From: Candidatus Mediterraneibacter excrementigallinarum
GTDB taxonomy: Bacteria; Bacillota; Clostridia; Lachnospirales; Lachnospiraceae
Reading direction: 5' to 3'
DNA length: 36,414 nt
Assembly: GCA_019120075.1 (NCBI GenBank)
Contig: DWVT01000171.1
Location: 1 to 36,414, forward strand
In this document: positions 14,809-23,453 of the stretch, piece by piece
Position numbering within the stretch: the stretch's first letter is position 1
Layout of the letters: each line of letters opens with the position of its first letter
Program-made: the position numbers and the translations under genes
The notes under the pieces: model-generated
The model's input: the letters and a program-made list of their open reading frames with translations, nothing else
Told to the model about the DNA's origin: nothing
Database searches by the model: none

Positions 14809-14839
14809 TTGACTGTATACCGGTTATATACTTTAACAT
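14809..14839 (+). promoter_or_regulatory. MerR-type promoter with 19-bp spacer and internal near-palindrome
   Basis: TTGACT (14809-14814) and TAACAT (14834-14839) are separated by 19 bp, longer than the normal 17. The spacer carries GTATA (14815-14819) and TATAC (14827-14831) around a CCGGTTA centre. Long spacers with a dyad inside are the mark of promoters that MerR-family proteins activate by twisting DNA. The gene 62 bp downstream encodes a MerR domain, so autoregulation is the natural inference. The promoter also shows that the ATG at 14805 cannot be the translation start. Confidence 0.7.
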
Positions 14840-14900
14840 GGGCGTAAGCAGGAAACGGAAGTTTGGATTATGGAGTGGAATATTATGGGGAGGTGTGAGG

Positions 14901-16835
14901 TTGAATACAAAACAGGTAGAGGAACTGACCGGGATGTCCCGGCAGAATATCAGGTATTATGAGCGGCAGGGACTGCTTGAACCTGCGCGGGAGGACGGTA
15001 ATGCATACAGGGATTACTCCGGGGAGGATGTCCGCAGGCTGAAATTGATAAAAATGCTGCGGATGTTGGATATGCCTCTCAAAGAAATCGAGGATGTGAT
15101 AAACGGGACTGTTTCCATACAGGAAGCAGCGGGGCGGCAGCGTGAAGAACTTGAGCAGCGGCAACGCCAGCTTCAGGCCGCGATTTCAGTCTGCGGCAGT
15201 CTCCAGAAAGAAAAGGGAGGAAAAGTAGATGTGGACGGCTATCTGGACAAGATGGAAAAAATGTCCGGAGCCGGAGGCGGATTTGCCCGTTTTATGGACG
15301 ATTATAAACAGGTGGTCCTGGAAGAGCGGGAGGGGATGTTTTCCTTCTATGCAGACGGACCGGTCAACACATCCGCCATGTTTGAGCGGGAACTGAGGCG
15401 ATATGCGTCAGAACAGGGAGCGAGATTCCGCATGATCAAAAAAGGAAGATATCCCCAGTTCCTCATGGGGACAGATACCTATACGGCGGTGCGGGTGGTG
15501 GAGAAAAAGAGGGAAAATGAGGGCGGTCCGTCTGTAAAGATCATCTGTGAACGGAAAAATTCTGAAGAAAGCCGGGGGAAGATACCGGAACGGCGAAGGC
15601 GCGCCATGAAAGGCATCCATATCGTGGCAGTCAATATCCGCCGGCACAGACGAAAAAGCATCCTGAATCTGGTGCTCAGTCTTTTGAGTGTGACGGTGCT
15701 GGCTTTTTATCTTGGAAATATCGGAAGCACAAGGCGCATGATCGCGGAACTTCCGGAGGAGCTTACGATAACAGGCGAGATATGGAATATGTGCGGAGAA
15801 CTGAACCATGGGCTTTTTATCTCTCACCAGGTCCTGGAGGATCTGTATGCGTCGCCTCTGATCAGTGAGATCGCAGAGAGTGCGGAACTTATGGGGAAGA
15901 TGGAGAACAGTGTGAGTGTGGAAGAAGAGGAAGGTGTCCAGGACGATGTGACGCTCGTCGGAGTCAACCGGATGAAATGCATCGAGGGGATGACAAAAGA
16001 GGATATTGCCTGGGAGAGTGGGATGGACTGGGAAAAATTCCAGGAGAGCAGCGATGCCTGTCTGGTGAGTGAGTCTTTTGTCCGGGAATCGGGCATTACG
16101 GTGGGAGAAGACTTACGGTTCAATCTTGAGCGGTATTCCCAGGGACTTGCCGGCGTGACGCTGACCCGGGAAGAACTTACGCCGGAAGTATTTCATATTG
16201 CGGGGACATATAAAGAGATCCAGGGGAGAGACGGTGGCAACCCGGATGTGCTGCTTCCCCTTGATGTGGTGAAAAGCATCTATGAAAGAAATGATAAAGT
16301 GTATTTTGCCTCTGCCCTGTCTTTCAGAGTAGCGGATCCGATGCGCCTGGATGAAGTGAAGCAGGAGCTGGAAAACGCCGGGATGAAAGAGATCATTTAC
16401 GGATCCCCAAATTCTTATGTCGGCATCAGCGTGAAACTGACAGACTCGGTATTTATCCGTTCTATGGAGAGCGCGGACAGGAGTCGGGTGTTGCTGGAGA
16501 GCTTTCTTCCGTTTATCTTCCTCATCGTGGCAGCGGCGGGATATATCATCCCAAGCCTTCTCTTTCAGGACCGGAGGGAAGAATATGCGGTCATGAGGGC
16601 ACTGGGAACGGGGAGATATTTCGGGGGAAGCCTGTTCTTTGCAGAACATATCCTGCCGGCTCTTGTGGGTGCCCTGGCCGGAGCAGTTCTGGCGGCGGCA
16701 GCGGGAGCGGTGGATTTTGGAGGCATGCTGCTGGTGTGGGGAACATATATGGCGGTTTACATGCTGGGAGCTGCGGCCGCCATGTGGAAATTCGGAAGAT
16801 TCAGTATTGCGGCTGTGCTTGCGCACAGAGATTGA
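14901..16835 (+). CDS. MerR regulator fused to an FtsX/MacB-type ABC permease
   Basis: One uninterrupted frame of 644 residues. TTG 14901 is chosen because it is 7 nt after GGGGAGG, gives the usual MerR N-terminus (NTKQVEELTGMSRQNIRYYE), and lies downstream of the MerR-type promoter. Residues 1-70 are the MerR winged helix with the RYYERQGLLEPAR recognition region. Residues 72-106 are a Glu/Gln/Arg-rich dimerisation coiled coil. Residues about 110-225 are a soluble effector-like domain. A basic linker (ERRRRAM) leads to the permease: a membrane segment at about 254-274, an extracytoplasmic domain to about 528, then three membrane segments (530-555, about 573-605, 609-625). The FtsX signature EEYAVMRALGTGR is at about 561-573. 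It forms a tight operon with its ATPase and a second permease. An internal ATG at 15606 with GAAGG 6 nt upstream could also yield a free permease. Confidence 0.85.
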   Translation: MNTKQVEELTGMSRQNIRYYERQGLLEPAREDGNAYRDYSGEDVRRLKLIKMLRMLDMPLKEIEDVINGTVSIQEAAGRQREELEQRQRQLQAAISVCGSLQKEKGGKVDVDGYLDKMEKMSGAGGGFARFMDDYKQVVLEEREGMFSFYADGPVNTSAMFERELRRYASEQGARFRMIKKGRYPQFLMGTDTYTAVRVVEKKRENEGGPSVKIICERKNSEESRGKIPERRRRAMKGIHIVAVNIRRHRRKSILNLVLSLLSVTVLAFYLGNIGSTRRMIAELPEELTITGEIWNMCGELNHGLFISHQVLEDLYASPLISEIAESAELMGKMENSVSVEEEEGVQDDVTLVGVNRMKCIEGMTKEDIAWESGMDWEKFQESSDACLVSESFVRESGITVGEDLRFNLERYSQGLAGVTLTREELTPEVFHIAGTYKEIQGRDGGNPDVLLPLDVVKSIYERNDKVYFASALSFRVADPMRLDEVKQELENAGMKEIIYGSPNSYVGISVKLTDSVFIRSMESADRSRVLLESFLPFIFLIVAAAGYIIPSLLFQDRREEYAVMRALGTGRYFGGSLFFAEHILPALVGALAGAVLAAAAGAVDFGGMLLVWGTYMAVYMLGAAAAMWKFGRFSIAAVLAHRD

Positions 16836-16844
16836 GAGGGATAT

Positions 16845-17522
16845 ATGGAACGGATCAGAGTAGAATCAGTGAGTTATTCGTATCAGAACAAATATCAGAC
16901 CGTGGAGGCGGTGAAGGATGTTTCCTGCACTTTTGAGACGGGGACGCTGTACGCGGTCACCGGAGAGTCGGGGAGCGGAAAAAGCACCTTTCTTTCTCTG
17001 CTCGCAGGACTGGACTGTCCGAACAAAGGGAAAATCTTTGTGGATGGGGAAGACCTGAGCGTTATCGACCGGGATGCGTACCGCAGGAACAAGGTGGCGG
17101 TCATTTATCAGGCATTTCACCTTTTCCCCCTGCTCACTGCGCTGGAGAATGTGAGATATCCCTTGGAGATACAGGGAATGTCACGGAAAGAGGCGGGGGA
17201 ACAGGCGAAGGGATATTTAAGTGCTGTCGGGATCAGCGAAGAAAAGTTCGGAAAATATCCGCGGATGATGAGCGGGGGAGAACAGCAGAGGACAGCCATT
17301 GCCCGGGCGATGGCATCCGGAGGAAAGATCGTGCTCGCCGATGAGCCTACGGGGAATCTGGATACAGAGAACGAGGAGAATGTGGTGGAACTTCTCAGGT
17401 CTCTTGCCCATGATCGGGATTTTACAGTCATTCTGGTGACGCACAACCGGGCAATCGCAGAGCGCGCGGATGTACAGATGGTCATGAAGGACGGCAGGCT
17501 GACCGTCAAGCACGGACTGTGA
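16845..17522 (+). CDS. ABC transporter ATP-binding protein (MacB/LolD type)
   Basis: A 225-residue ATPase that powers the adjacent FtsX permeases. Walker A GESGSGKS (40-47), Q-loop Gln89 (VIYQAFHLFPLLTALENV), signature MSGGEQQR (142-149), Walker B IVLADEP with Asp166-Glu167, D-loop GNLD, and switch His200 (LVTHN) are all intact, so it should be active. This set with GEQQR and ADEPTGNLD is typical of the MacB/LolD/BceA branch, which drives mechanotransmission or extrusion rather than import. It starts 9 bp after the fusion gene, with GAGAGGG as the ribosome binding site. Confidence 0.95.
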   Translation: MERIRVESVSYSYQNKYQTVEAVKDVSCTFETGTLYAVTGESGSGKSTFLSLLAGLDCPNKGKIFVDGEDLSVIDRDAYRRNKVAVIYQAFHLFPLLTALENVRYPLEIQGMSRKEAGEQAKGYLSAVGISEEKFGKYPRMMSGGEQQRTAIARAMASGGKIVLADEPTGNLDTENEENVVELLRSLAHDRDFTVILVTHNRAIAERADVQMVMKDGRLTVKHGL

Positions 17523-17532
17523 GGTGGTGGGG

Positions 17533-19365
17533 ATGACATTTTATTACAGTATAAAACAGATGAGGAGAAGCCCGCTTAAAAGCATCCTCTTTTTCCTGCT
17601 CATCGCAGTGTGTGCCTTTTTCCTGGCACTGGGAGGCTCATTCTGGTATATGGGGAGCGATGAGCTCCAGGGGTTTGACGAGAAGTTTACGACAATTGGT
17701 ACTGTGGAGCAGAAATATGAAGGAACAGAGACGGGCTTGAGCTGGAATCCCGAGAAACAGGCATACGAATACTACAGTACAGGATATTTCGGAGAATGGA
17801 TCGATGACAATGTGCTGGCGGATCTTGACGGAGTTGATTATATCCTGGAGCCGAAACAGCGCCCGTATTACGGGGCATATATCGAGGACCTTTACGACGG
17901 GATCGGAAGCCCGAACTGGGGGACTGTGGTCGCGACTCCGGTGGAGACCGGAGCCATGTATCCGTCACTGCTCATGCGCGTCGTCCGCACGATCGACGGG
18001 ACGATGGAGAAGGGAGAGCTGTTTTACCTTTGTGACCATCAGAGCCGGACTCCGGATGTACTGAAGGCAGGGAAGGAGTATGTGATGCAGATTTATATGG
18101 CGACCTTCGCCCATGGTCCGGCGGTCAGCGATGGGGAAGAGGTGGAGGAATACTGGCTCGCCTATGGGATCCATTCCCACCAGTATACGATGGAAAAGGA
18201 ACAGGTCTATGATCCGGTGAATGAAGAGGAACGCTATTATGACGAGGTGACAGACGGTTTCTTTGAGACGGAACGGGGAAAACGGTGGCTCAAGATGGAG
18301 AATTATCAGGATCTCGCCATGCATACGATCCCAGTGCAGCCCACGGACGGAACCTGTCTTCTCATGCACTTTTATGACAACGAAGCACAGATCACGGAAG
18401 GGCGGGACATTACGGAAAAAGAGTATAAAGAAGGCGCAAAAGTATGCCTTGTTCCTGAGAACCTTGCCATGCGCCTTGGAAAGGAACCGGGGGATACTCT
18501 GACGCTTCCTCTTTACTATGCAGATTATTCCCGTTCGGTAGGGGAGGCGTCCATGCTGGGCGCAGGCGGCTGTCAGCTGAACAATATACTGAATGCAAAG
18601 GGAGAACTTTATGAAGTGTTCGATGAACAGGAATATAAGATTGTAGGGATCTACACGGCGGAGGATAAAGGCTCCGGCGCCTACAGCGCCGGAGAAAATG
18701 AAGTGGTGATACCATGGAATGCTGTGCCGGAGGATTCCTGGAAGGACAACATCGTGGGCTGGTATCCGATGAGCGGTGCGACCACATCCTTTCAGATCCC
18801 AAACGGGACCATCGAAGAGTTCCAGGAGAAATGGGATGCCCTGGGAATCGATGAGCTGGAGATCCGTTTTTATGATATGGGATATACCCAGCTTCAGGAA
18901 AATCTGGAGAACCGGAGACTCATGTCAGTGGTATTCCTTATAAGCGGATGTGTGATGGCGGTCATGATCCTGTTTTTCTTTTCAAGCCTGTTCATCACCG
19001 GGCAGCGGGAACGGATTGCAGTGGAGCGCCTTATGGGGCGGACAAAGCGGCAGTGCGCAGTCTCCATCCTGACCGGAATGATTCTTTTAAGTGCCGCAGG
19101 ATGTGCTGTCGGGAGCGCTGCCGGCTGGCTGGCATCAGGGAAGGCGGCGCAGCATGTCGGAGATACCGTTGAGTTTGACCGGGCGTACAGCGATAATGTG
19201 ATCGTGAATACAGAACCCGAGTCAGAGGCAAAACAGGCCGGGCCGGTCCTGCCCTGTATAACCGGGGGTATCCTGCTTGCGGCATCGGCGGCGGTTTCCG
19301 GGGGATATATGGGAAAGGTACTGAGAAAAGAACCACTCAGGATGCTGGGGGAGATCGAGGAGTAA
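17533..19365 (+). CDS. FtsX-family ABC permease, partner of the MerR-permease fusion
   Basis: 610 residues from ATG 17533, 5 nt after GAGGTGG. Two GTG codons just upstream (17524, 17527) overlap that site. The N-terminal membrane segment (about 15-37, ILFFLLIAVCAFFLALGG) is followed by a large acidic extracytoplasmic domain (about 40-455, rich in Tyr, Glu and Trp). Three more segments follow: VVFLISGCVMAVMILFFFSS, a Gly/Ala-rich helix after ERIAVERLMGRTKRQ (the FtsX-type coupling motif), and PCITGGILLAASAAVSGGY. It has no DNA-binding domain, so the two permeases are not equivalent. Its stop is followed by a strong terminator. The substrate is unknown; peptides, lipids or antimicrobial compounds are the usual cargo of such systems. 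Confidence 0.9.
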   Translation: MTFYYSIKQMRRSPLKSILFFLLIAVCAFFLALGGSFWYMGSDELQGFDEKFTTIGTVEQKYEGTETGLSWNPEKQAYEYYSTGYFGEWIDDNVLADLDGVDYILEPKQRPYYGAYIEDLYDGIGSPNWGTVVATPVETGAMYPSLLMRVVRTIDGTMEKGELFYLCDHQSRTPDVLKAGKEYVMQIYMATFAHGPAVSDGEEVEEYWLAYGIHSHQYTMEKEQVYDPVNEEERYYDEVTDGFFETERGKRWLKMENYQDLAMHTIPVQPTDGTCLLMHFYDNEAQITEGRDITEKEYKEGAKVCLVPENLAMRLGKEPGDTLTLPLYYADYSRSVGEASMLGAGGCQLNNILNAKGELYEVFDEQEYKIVGIYTAEDKGSGAYSAGENEVVIPWNAVPEDSWKDNIVGWYPMSGATTSFQIPNGTIEEFQEKWDALGIDELEIRFYDMGYTQLQENLENRRLMSVVFLISGCVMAVMILFFFSSLFITGQRERIAVERLMGRTKRQCAVSILTGMILLSAAGCAVGSAAGWLASGKAAQHVGDTVEFDRAYSDNVIVNTEPESEAKQAGPVLPCITGGILLAASAAVSGGYMGKVLRKEPLRMLGEIEE

Positions 19366-19406
19366 GAACGGTAACAGGGAAAAAGCGACATTTGAATAAA
19401 CGTGCA

Positions 19407-19449
19407 GTCAAAATACCGGCTTTCTGAAGTGAGAAGCCGGTATTTTGAC
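19407..19449. terminator. Bidirectional terminator
   Basis: Perfect 16-bp arms (19407-19422 with 19434-19449), with AAAATACCGGCTT on one side and AAGCCGGTATTTT on the other. It serves the MerR-ABC operon and the convergent permease gene. Confidence 0.8.
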
Positions 19450-19459
19450 GCGGATACAC

Positions 19460-20257
19460 TTAAAACCGCTTTTCATATATTTTCTCCACCGCTCCGATCA
19501 CCGCATACAACGCCATTGCCATGATGCACAGCAGCAGGATCGACATGATAAGCCAATCCATCTTGAACACCTGGCTGGAGTAGATGATGAGATACCCAAG
19601 TCCGTTCCTGGCTGCCAGGAATTCCCCGATCACCACGCCCACAAGACATAATCCGATGTTTACTTTCATATTGCTTATGATAGAAGGAATGGAACCGGGC
19701 AGGACGACCTTTGTCAGGGCGTGTCTGCGGTTTCCGTGGAGGGTGTAGATCAGCTTGATCTTTTCCTGATCCACTGTGGTGAAGCTGGTGTACAGGTTCA
19801 TGATGCTTCCGAAGAGAGCCACGGACATTCCGGCTACAATAATCGTGGTCGGCGTAGCGCCGAGCCAGACGATGAGCAGCGGAGCAAGGGCGGATTTTGG
19901 CAGGCTGTTCAGAACCACCATATAGGGCTCCAGTATCTCCGAGAGCCTGCGGCTGCACCACAGCAGGATTGCGGTGAGAATGCTGACAAGTGTGACAAGA
20001 AGAAAACTGGCAATTGTTTCATAGAGGGTTACCCATATATGAAGAAAGATGGAACGGTCCATTACCATTTCCCGGAAACACATGCAGATCTTGGACGGGC
20101 TGCTGAAGATGAAGGAATCAATAAGTCCTGTGTCTGCGCTGACTTCCCAAAGAAGCAGGAACAGGATCAGAATCGCCGCGCGGGCGATGCGGACGGTGAT
20201 GCGGCGCCGTTTCAGAGAACGCAGGAACAATGCCTGCCCGGTTGATATTTTATTCAT
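19460..20257 (-). CDS. ABC importer permease (SsuC/TauC/ThiX type)
   Basis: A 265-residue membrane permease of the BPD_transp_1 type with about six hydrophobic segments. The EAA-loop region, where the permease meets the ATPase, is around KVVLPGSIPSIISNMKVNIGLCLVGVVIGEF, which is typical for nitrate, sulfonate, taurine and thiamine-precursor importers. It overlaps the ATPase gene by 8 bp, so translation is coupled. No periplasmic-type binding protein is encoded on either side within the window, so the substrate cannot be inferred. Confidence 0.9.
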   Translation of the reverse strand: MNKISTGQALFLRSLKRRRITVRIARAAILILFLLLWEVSADTGLIDSFIFSSPSKICMCFREMVMDRSIFLHIWVTLYETIASFLLVTLVSILTAILLWCSRRLSEILEPYMVVLNSLPKSALAPLLIVWLGATPTTIIVAGMSVALFGSIMNLYTSFTTVDQEKIKLIYTLHGNRRHALTKVVLPGSIPSIISNMKVNIGLCLVGVVIGEFLAARNGLGYLIIYSSQVFKMDWLIMSILLLCIMAMALYAVIGAVEKIYEKRF

Positions 20258-21017
20258 GGATGTTCAGCTCCTTCCATATCTTATTGAAATAGTTTTTAAA
20301 CTCCGGAGCATTCCGTCTGGCCAGGGGAGTATCATTTTCCAGAGAAAATGACACAGGCAGGATATCAGACACTGTTGCCGGCCGGGCGCTCAGGATGATA
20401 ATGCGGTCTGCCAGGCTTACTGCCTCGGAGAGATCGTGGGTGACCAGAAGGGCGGTCTTTCCGGATTTTCGGATGATCTGCCCGATATCGTCGCTCACAT
20501 TCAGCCTGGTCTGATAATCCAGCGCGGAGAAAGGTTCATCCAGAAGAAGAAGTTCCGGATCCAGAAGGAGGGTGCGGATCAGGGCGGCGCGTTGCCGCAT
20601 CCCTCCGGAAAGTTCAGAGGGTTTTGAGCGGGCAAACTGAGCCAGGCCGTATTGTTCCAGCAGTTCCTCTGCTCTCTTTTTTGTTTTATCATCCAGAGTT
20701 CCGTTGATCTCTGCCCCCAGAATGATATTCCGGTAGACAGTGCGCCATTCAAACAGATAGTCATGCTGGAGCATATAGCCGATTCGGGATGAGTTTTCTG
20801 TCAGGGGTGCGCCATTCAACAGAATCTCGCCGGATTCCGCCCGCATCAGCCCGGCGATCAGGGAGAGCAGCGTGGATTTGCCGCATCCGGAAGGTCCGAC
20901 GACAGCTGTGAATTCGCCGGGCGACAGGGAAAATGTAATGCCGGACAATGCCTGAGTTTCACCCTCCGGTGTGTGATAGGAATAGGATATATTTTTTAAT
21001 TCCAGTATTGGTTTCAT
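20250..21017 (-). CDS. ABC importer ATP-binding protein (SsuB/TauB type)
   Basis: 255 residues. Walker A GPSGCGKS (41-48), Q-loop in GYMLQHDYLFEW, signature LSGGMRQR (137-144), Walker B LLLLDEP with Asp161-Glu162, and switch His in LVTHDLSEAV. LSGGMRQR with DEPFSALD is characteristic of the sulfonate/taurine/nitrate importer ATPases. It is first in a two-gene operon with the permease. GGAGTG precedes ATG 21017. A clear promoter is not visible; the 238 bp to queH are shared by divergent genes. Confidence 0.93.
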   Translation of the reverse strand: MKPILELKNISYSYHTPEGETQALSGITFSLSPGEFTAVVGPSGCGKSTLLSLIAGLMRAESGEILLNGAPLTENSSRIGYMLQHDYLFEWRTVYRNIILGAEINGTLDDKTKKRAEELLEQYGLAQFARSKPSELSGGMRQRAALIRTLLLDPELLLLDEPFSALDYQTRLNVSDDIGQIIRKSGKTALLVTHDLSEAVSLADRIIILSARPATVSDILPVSFSLENDTPLARRNAPEFKNYFNKIWKELNIHE

Positions 21018-21176
21018 GTGTTCACTCCTGTTCTGCGGTATATAGTTAATGTATGAAAAAATGCGGGAACTGTGCGGCGCAGGAATATGGAGGGAAAAGA
21101 GCAGGTCAGCAGATCAGAAAGCAGATGAGGCGGAATGTGTGCGGAAACCGAGCGGAGATGTCCGGAAAGTTCTGAC

Positions 21177-21204
21177 TTGACGGATAGGGAAAAGGGATTA
21201 AAAT
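21177..21204 (+). promoter_or_regulatory. Promoter of queH
   Basis: TTGACG at 21177-21182, a 16-bp spacer and TAAAAT at 21199-21204. Confidence 0.55.
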
Positions 21205-21255
21205 AGAGGATAACGCGGAGAAGAGTATTATGCGAGAGACAGGAGAGTCGTTTAT

Positions 21256-21900
21256 ATGAATGTACAGAAAGTAAACTATCAGAAAGAACTGGATAAGATC
21301 CTGGACCGTATCCGGAAAGAAGGAAAAGTGCCTTCGCTTCTGCTGCACAGCTGCTGTGCTCCGTGCAGCAGTTATGTGCTGGAATATCTGTCGGAATATT
21401 TTGAGATCACGGTTTTTTATTATAATCCGAATATTTATCCCGAGAGTGAATATGAGAAGCGGATCGAGGAGCAGCAGGAGCTGATCGGAGAGATGAAATT
21501 CCGGCATCCGGTTTCGTTTCTGGGCGGCCCTTATGATAAGGAAAGATTCTATGAGACGACGGCGGGAATGGAACATCTGAAGGAGGGCGGAGCAAGATGC
21601 ATGAAATGTTATGAGCTTCGTCTTTCTGAGGCGGCGCAGATGGCGGCGGAAGGCGGCTTTGATTATTTCACTACCACGCTCAGCATCAGCCCGCTGAAGA
21701 ATGCACAGAAGTTAAATGAGATCGGGATCCGTCTGGGAGAGCGTGTGGGAGTGCCCTATCTGGTGTCTGATTTTAAAAAGAAGAACGGATATAAAAGGTC
21801 GACGGAACTCTCGGCGGAGTACGGACTGTACCGCCAGGATTACTGCGGATGTGAGTTTTCCCTGGCGCAGCGGGAGAGGGAAAAGGAAGCCCGAAAATAG
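21256..21900 (+). CDS. queH: Epoxyqueuosine reductase QueH
   Basis: Catalyses the last step of queuosine synthesis in tRNA, reducing epoxyqueuosine to queuosine. It is unrelated to the cobalamin enzyme QueG. Its 214 residues match the former DUF208 family in size. All marker cysteines are present: CCAPC (Cys33, 34, 37), CMKC (Cys115, 118) and YCGC (Cys197, 199), which hold the iron-sulfur cluster and second metal site. FYYNPNIYPESEYEKR is another family block. GGAGAG precedes ATG 21256. No other queuosine gene is nearby, so the organism must make or salvage the precursor elsewhere. Confidence 0.95.
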   Translation: MNVQKVNYQKELDKILDRIRKEGKVPSLLLHSCCAPCSSYVLEYLSEYFEITVFYYNPNIYPESEYEKRIEEQQELIGEMKFRHPVSFLGGPYDKERFYETTAGMEHLKEGGARCMKCYELRLSEAAQMAAEGGFDYFTTTLSISPLKNAQKLNEIGIRLGERVGVPYLVSDFKKKNGYKRSTELSAEYGLYRQDYCGCEFSLAQREREKEARK

Positions 21901-21938
21901 GAGTTTTCTTCACCTGTTTGACATTTATGGTAGACATT

Positions 21939-21954
21939 TCACACTTTAGTGTGA
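21939..21954. promoter_or_regulatory. Perfect dyad upstream of argH, candidate operator
   Basis: TCACACT and AGTGTGA around a 2-bp centre, between a TTGACA at 21918-21923 and the argH start. A clean -10 at 17 bp is lacking; TAGACA (21931) with TAAACT (21955) and an 18-bp spacer is an alternative, and the dyad would lie in its spacer. It does not match the ArgR box as I know it, so the regulator is unknown. Confidence 0.35.
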
Positions 21955-22000
21955 TAAACTTAGGAGAAAATGCAACAGCGAAAGGAATGAGGAGACGAAA

Positions 22001-23380
22001 ATGGCACAGTTATGGGGCGGACGTTTCACAAAGGAAACGGACAAGCTGGTATATAATTTTAATGCTTCGATCTCTTTTGACAAACGGTTTTACCGACAGG
22101 ATATCAGGGGCAGCATTGCACATGTGGCCATGCTGGCAAAACGGGGCATCCTGACGGAGGAAGAGAAAGAAAAGATCACGGACGGACTGAACGGCATCCT
22201 GAGGGATGTGGAAAACGGGAGTCTTGAAATTACAGATGAATATGAAGACATCCACAGCTTCGTGGAGGCGAATCTGATCGACCGGATCGGAGATGCGGGA
22301 AAAAAACTTCACACCGGTCGGAGCAGAAACGATCAGGTGGCGCTTGACATGAAGCTGTATACCCGGGATGAGATCATTGAGCTGGACGGACTGCTCAAAG
22401 AGCTGCTGGAAGTCCTGCTGAAGCTGATGAAGGAGAACGTGGAGACCTATATGCCCGGCTTTACTCATCTGCAGAAGGCGCAGCCGATCACACTGGCTCA
22501 CCACATGGGGGCCTATTTTGAGATGTTCAAGCGTGACAGATCACGGATGAAGGATATTTATAAAAGGATGAACTACTGTCCGCTGGGGTCCGGCGCTCTG
22601 GCAGGGACAACCTATCCTCTGGACAGGGAATATACGGCAGAGCTTCTGGAGTTTGACGGTCCTACTCTGAATAGTATGGATTCTGTATCAGACAGGGATT
22701 ATCTGATCGAACTGCTGTCGGCCATGTCCACGGTGATGATGCATCTGAGCCGGTTCTCGGAGGAAGTCATCATCTGGAATACGAACGAATACAAGTTCGT
22801 AGAGATTGATGACGCCTACAGTACGGGGAGCAGCATCATGCCTCAGAAGAAAAATCCGGATATCGCGGAACTGGTAAGAGGAAAGACCGGAAGAGTCTAC
22901 GGCGCGCTTATGTCACTGCTGACTACGATGAAGGGGCTGCCTCTTGCTTACAACAAGGATATGCAGGAGGATAAGGAGTTCGTATTTGATGCCATTGACA
23001 CGACAAAGGGATGTCTGGCGCTGTTTACGGGAATGCTTAAGACCATGAAGTTCAATAAGGAACGGATGGAGGAGAGCGCGAAGCATGGATTCACCAATGC
23101 CACGGACGCGGCGGATTACCTGGTGAACCATGGAGTTCCTTTCCGGGATGCTCACGGTATTGTGGGCAGACTGGTGTTGTACTGTCTGGAGAAGAAGATC
23201 GCGCTGGACGATATGACGCTGGACGAATTCAAGGCAATCTCGCCGGTGTTTGAGGACGATATCTATGACGCGATCAGTATGAAAACCTGTGTGGAGACGA
23301 GAAACACCATCGGTGCCCCCGGAAAAGCGGCAATGGAACAGGTGATCGCTGCAGAGGAAGCATATCTTGCGGCAGAATGA
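22001..23380 (+). CDS. argH: Argininosuccinate lyase
   Basis: Splits argininosuccinate to arginine and fumarate, the last step of arginine synthesis; a cytoplasmic homotetramer of the fumarase/aspartase superfamily. Its 459 residues are the family length. LWGGRF at the N-terminus, [11 protein letters not shown] (104-114), [11 protein letters not shown] with His156, and the signature loop [11 protein letters not shown] (276-286) with the catalytic Ser are all present. ATG 22001 follows GAGGAGACGAAA. argG is not adjacent, which is unusual because argG-argH pairs are common. Confidence 0.98.
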   Translation: MAQLWGGRFTKETDKLVYNFNASISFDKRFYRQDIRGSIAHVAMLAKRGILTEEEKEKITDGLNGILRDVENGSLEITDEYEDIHSFVEANLIDRIGDAGKKLHTGRSRNDQVALDMKLYTRDEIIELDGLLKELLEVLLKLMKENVETYMPGFTHLQKAQPITLAHHMGAYFEMFKRDRSRMKDIYKRMNYCPLGSGALAGTTYPLDREYTAELLEFDGPTLNSMDSVSDRDYLIELLSAMSTVMMHLSRFSEEVIIWNTNEYKFVEIDDAYSTGSSIMPQKKNPDIAELVRGKTGRVYGALMSLLTTMKGLPLAYNKDMQEDKEFVFDAIDTTKGCLALFTGMLKTMKFNKERMEESAKHGFTNATDAADYLVNHGVPFRDAHGIVGRLVLYCLEKKIALDDMTLDEFKAISPVFEDDIYDAISMKTCVETRNTIGAPGKAAMEQVIAAEEAYLAAE

Positions 23381-23387
23381 TACAGCC

Positions 23388-23411
23388 GGATCTGCATGAT
23401 CAGTCAGATCC
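23388..23411 (+). terminator. Weak hairpin between argH and asd
   Basis: GGATCTG and CAGATCC form a 7-bp stem with a 10-nt loop, with no proper T-run after it. It may slow or process the transcript rather than terminate it, leaving asd partly co-transcribed with argH. Confidence 0.35.
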
Positions 23412-23453
23412 TTAATGACAGGTAGAAAAATACATTTGAAAAGGAGAAATAAA

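Noticed and set aside
14805-14900. ATG 14805 as start of the MerR-permease fusion
   Set aside because: It lies upstream of the -35 box of the MerR-type promoter, has no ribosome binding site, and adds 32 residues not seen in MerR proteins.
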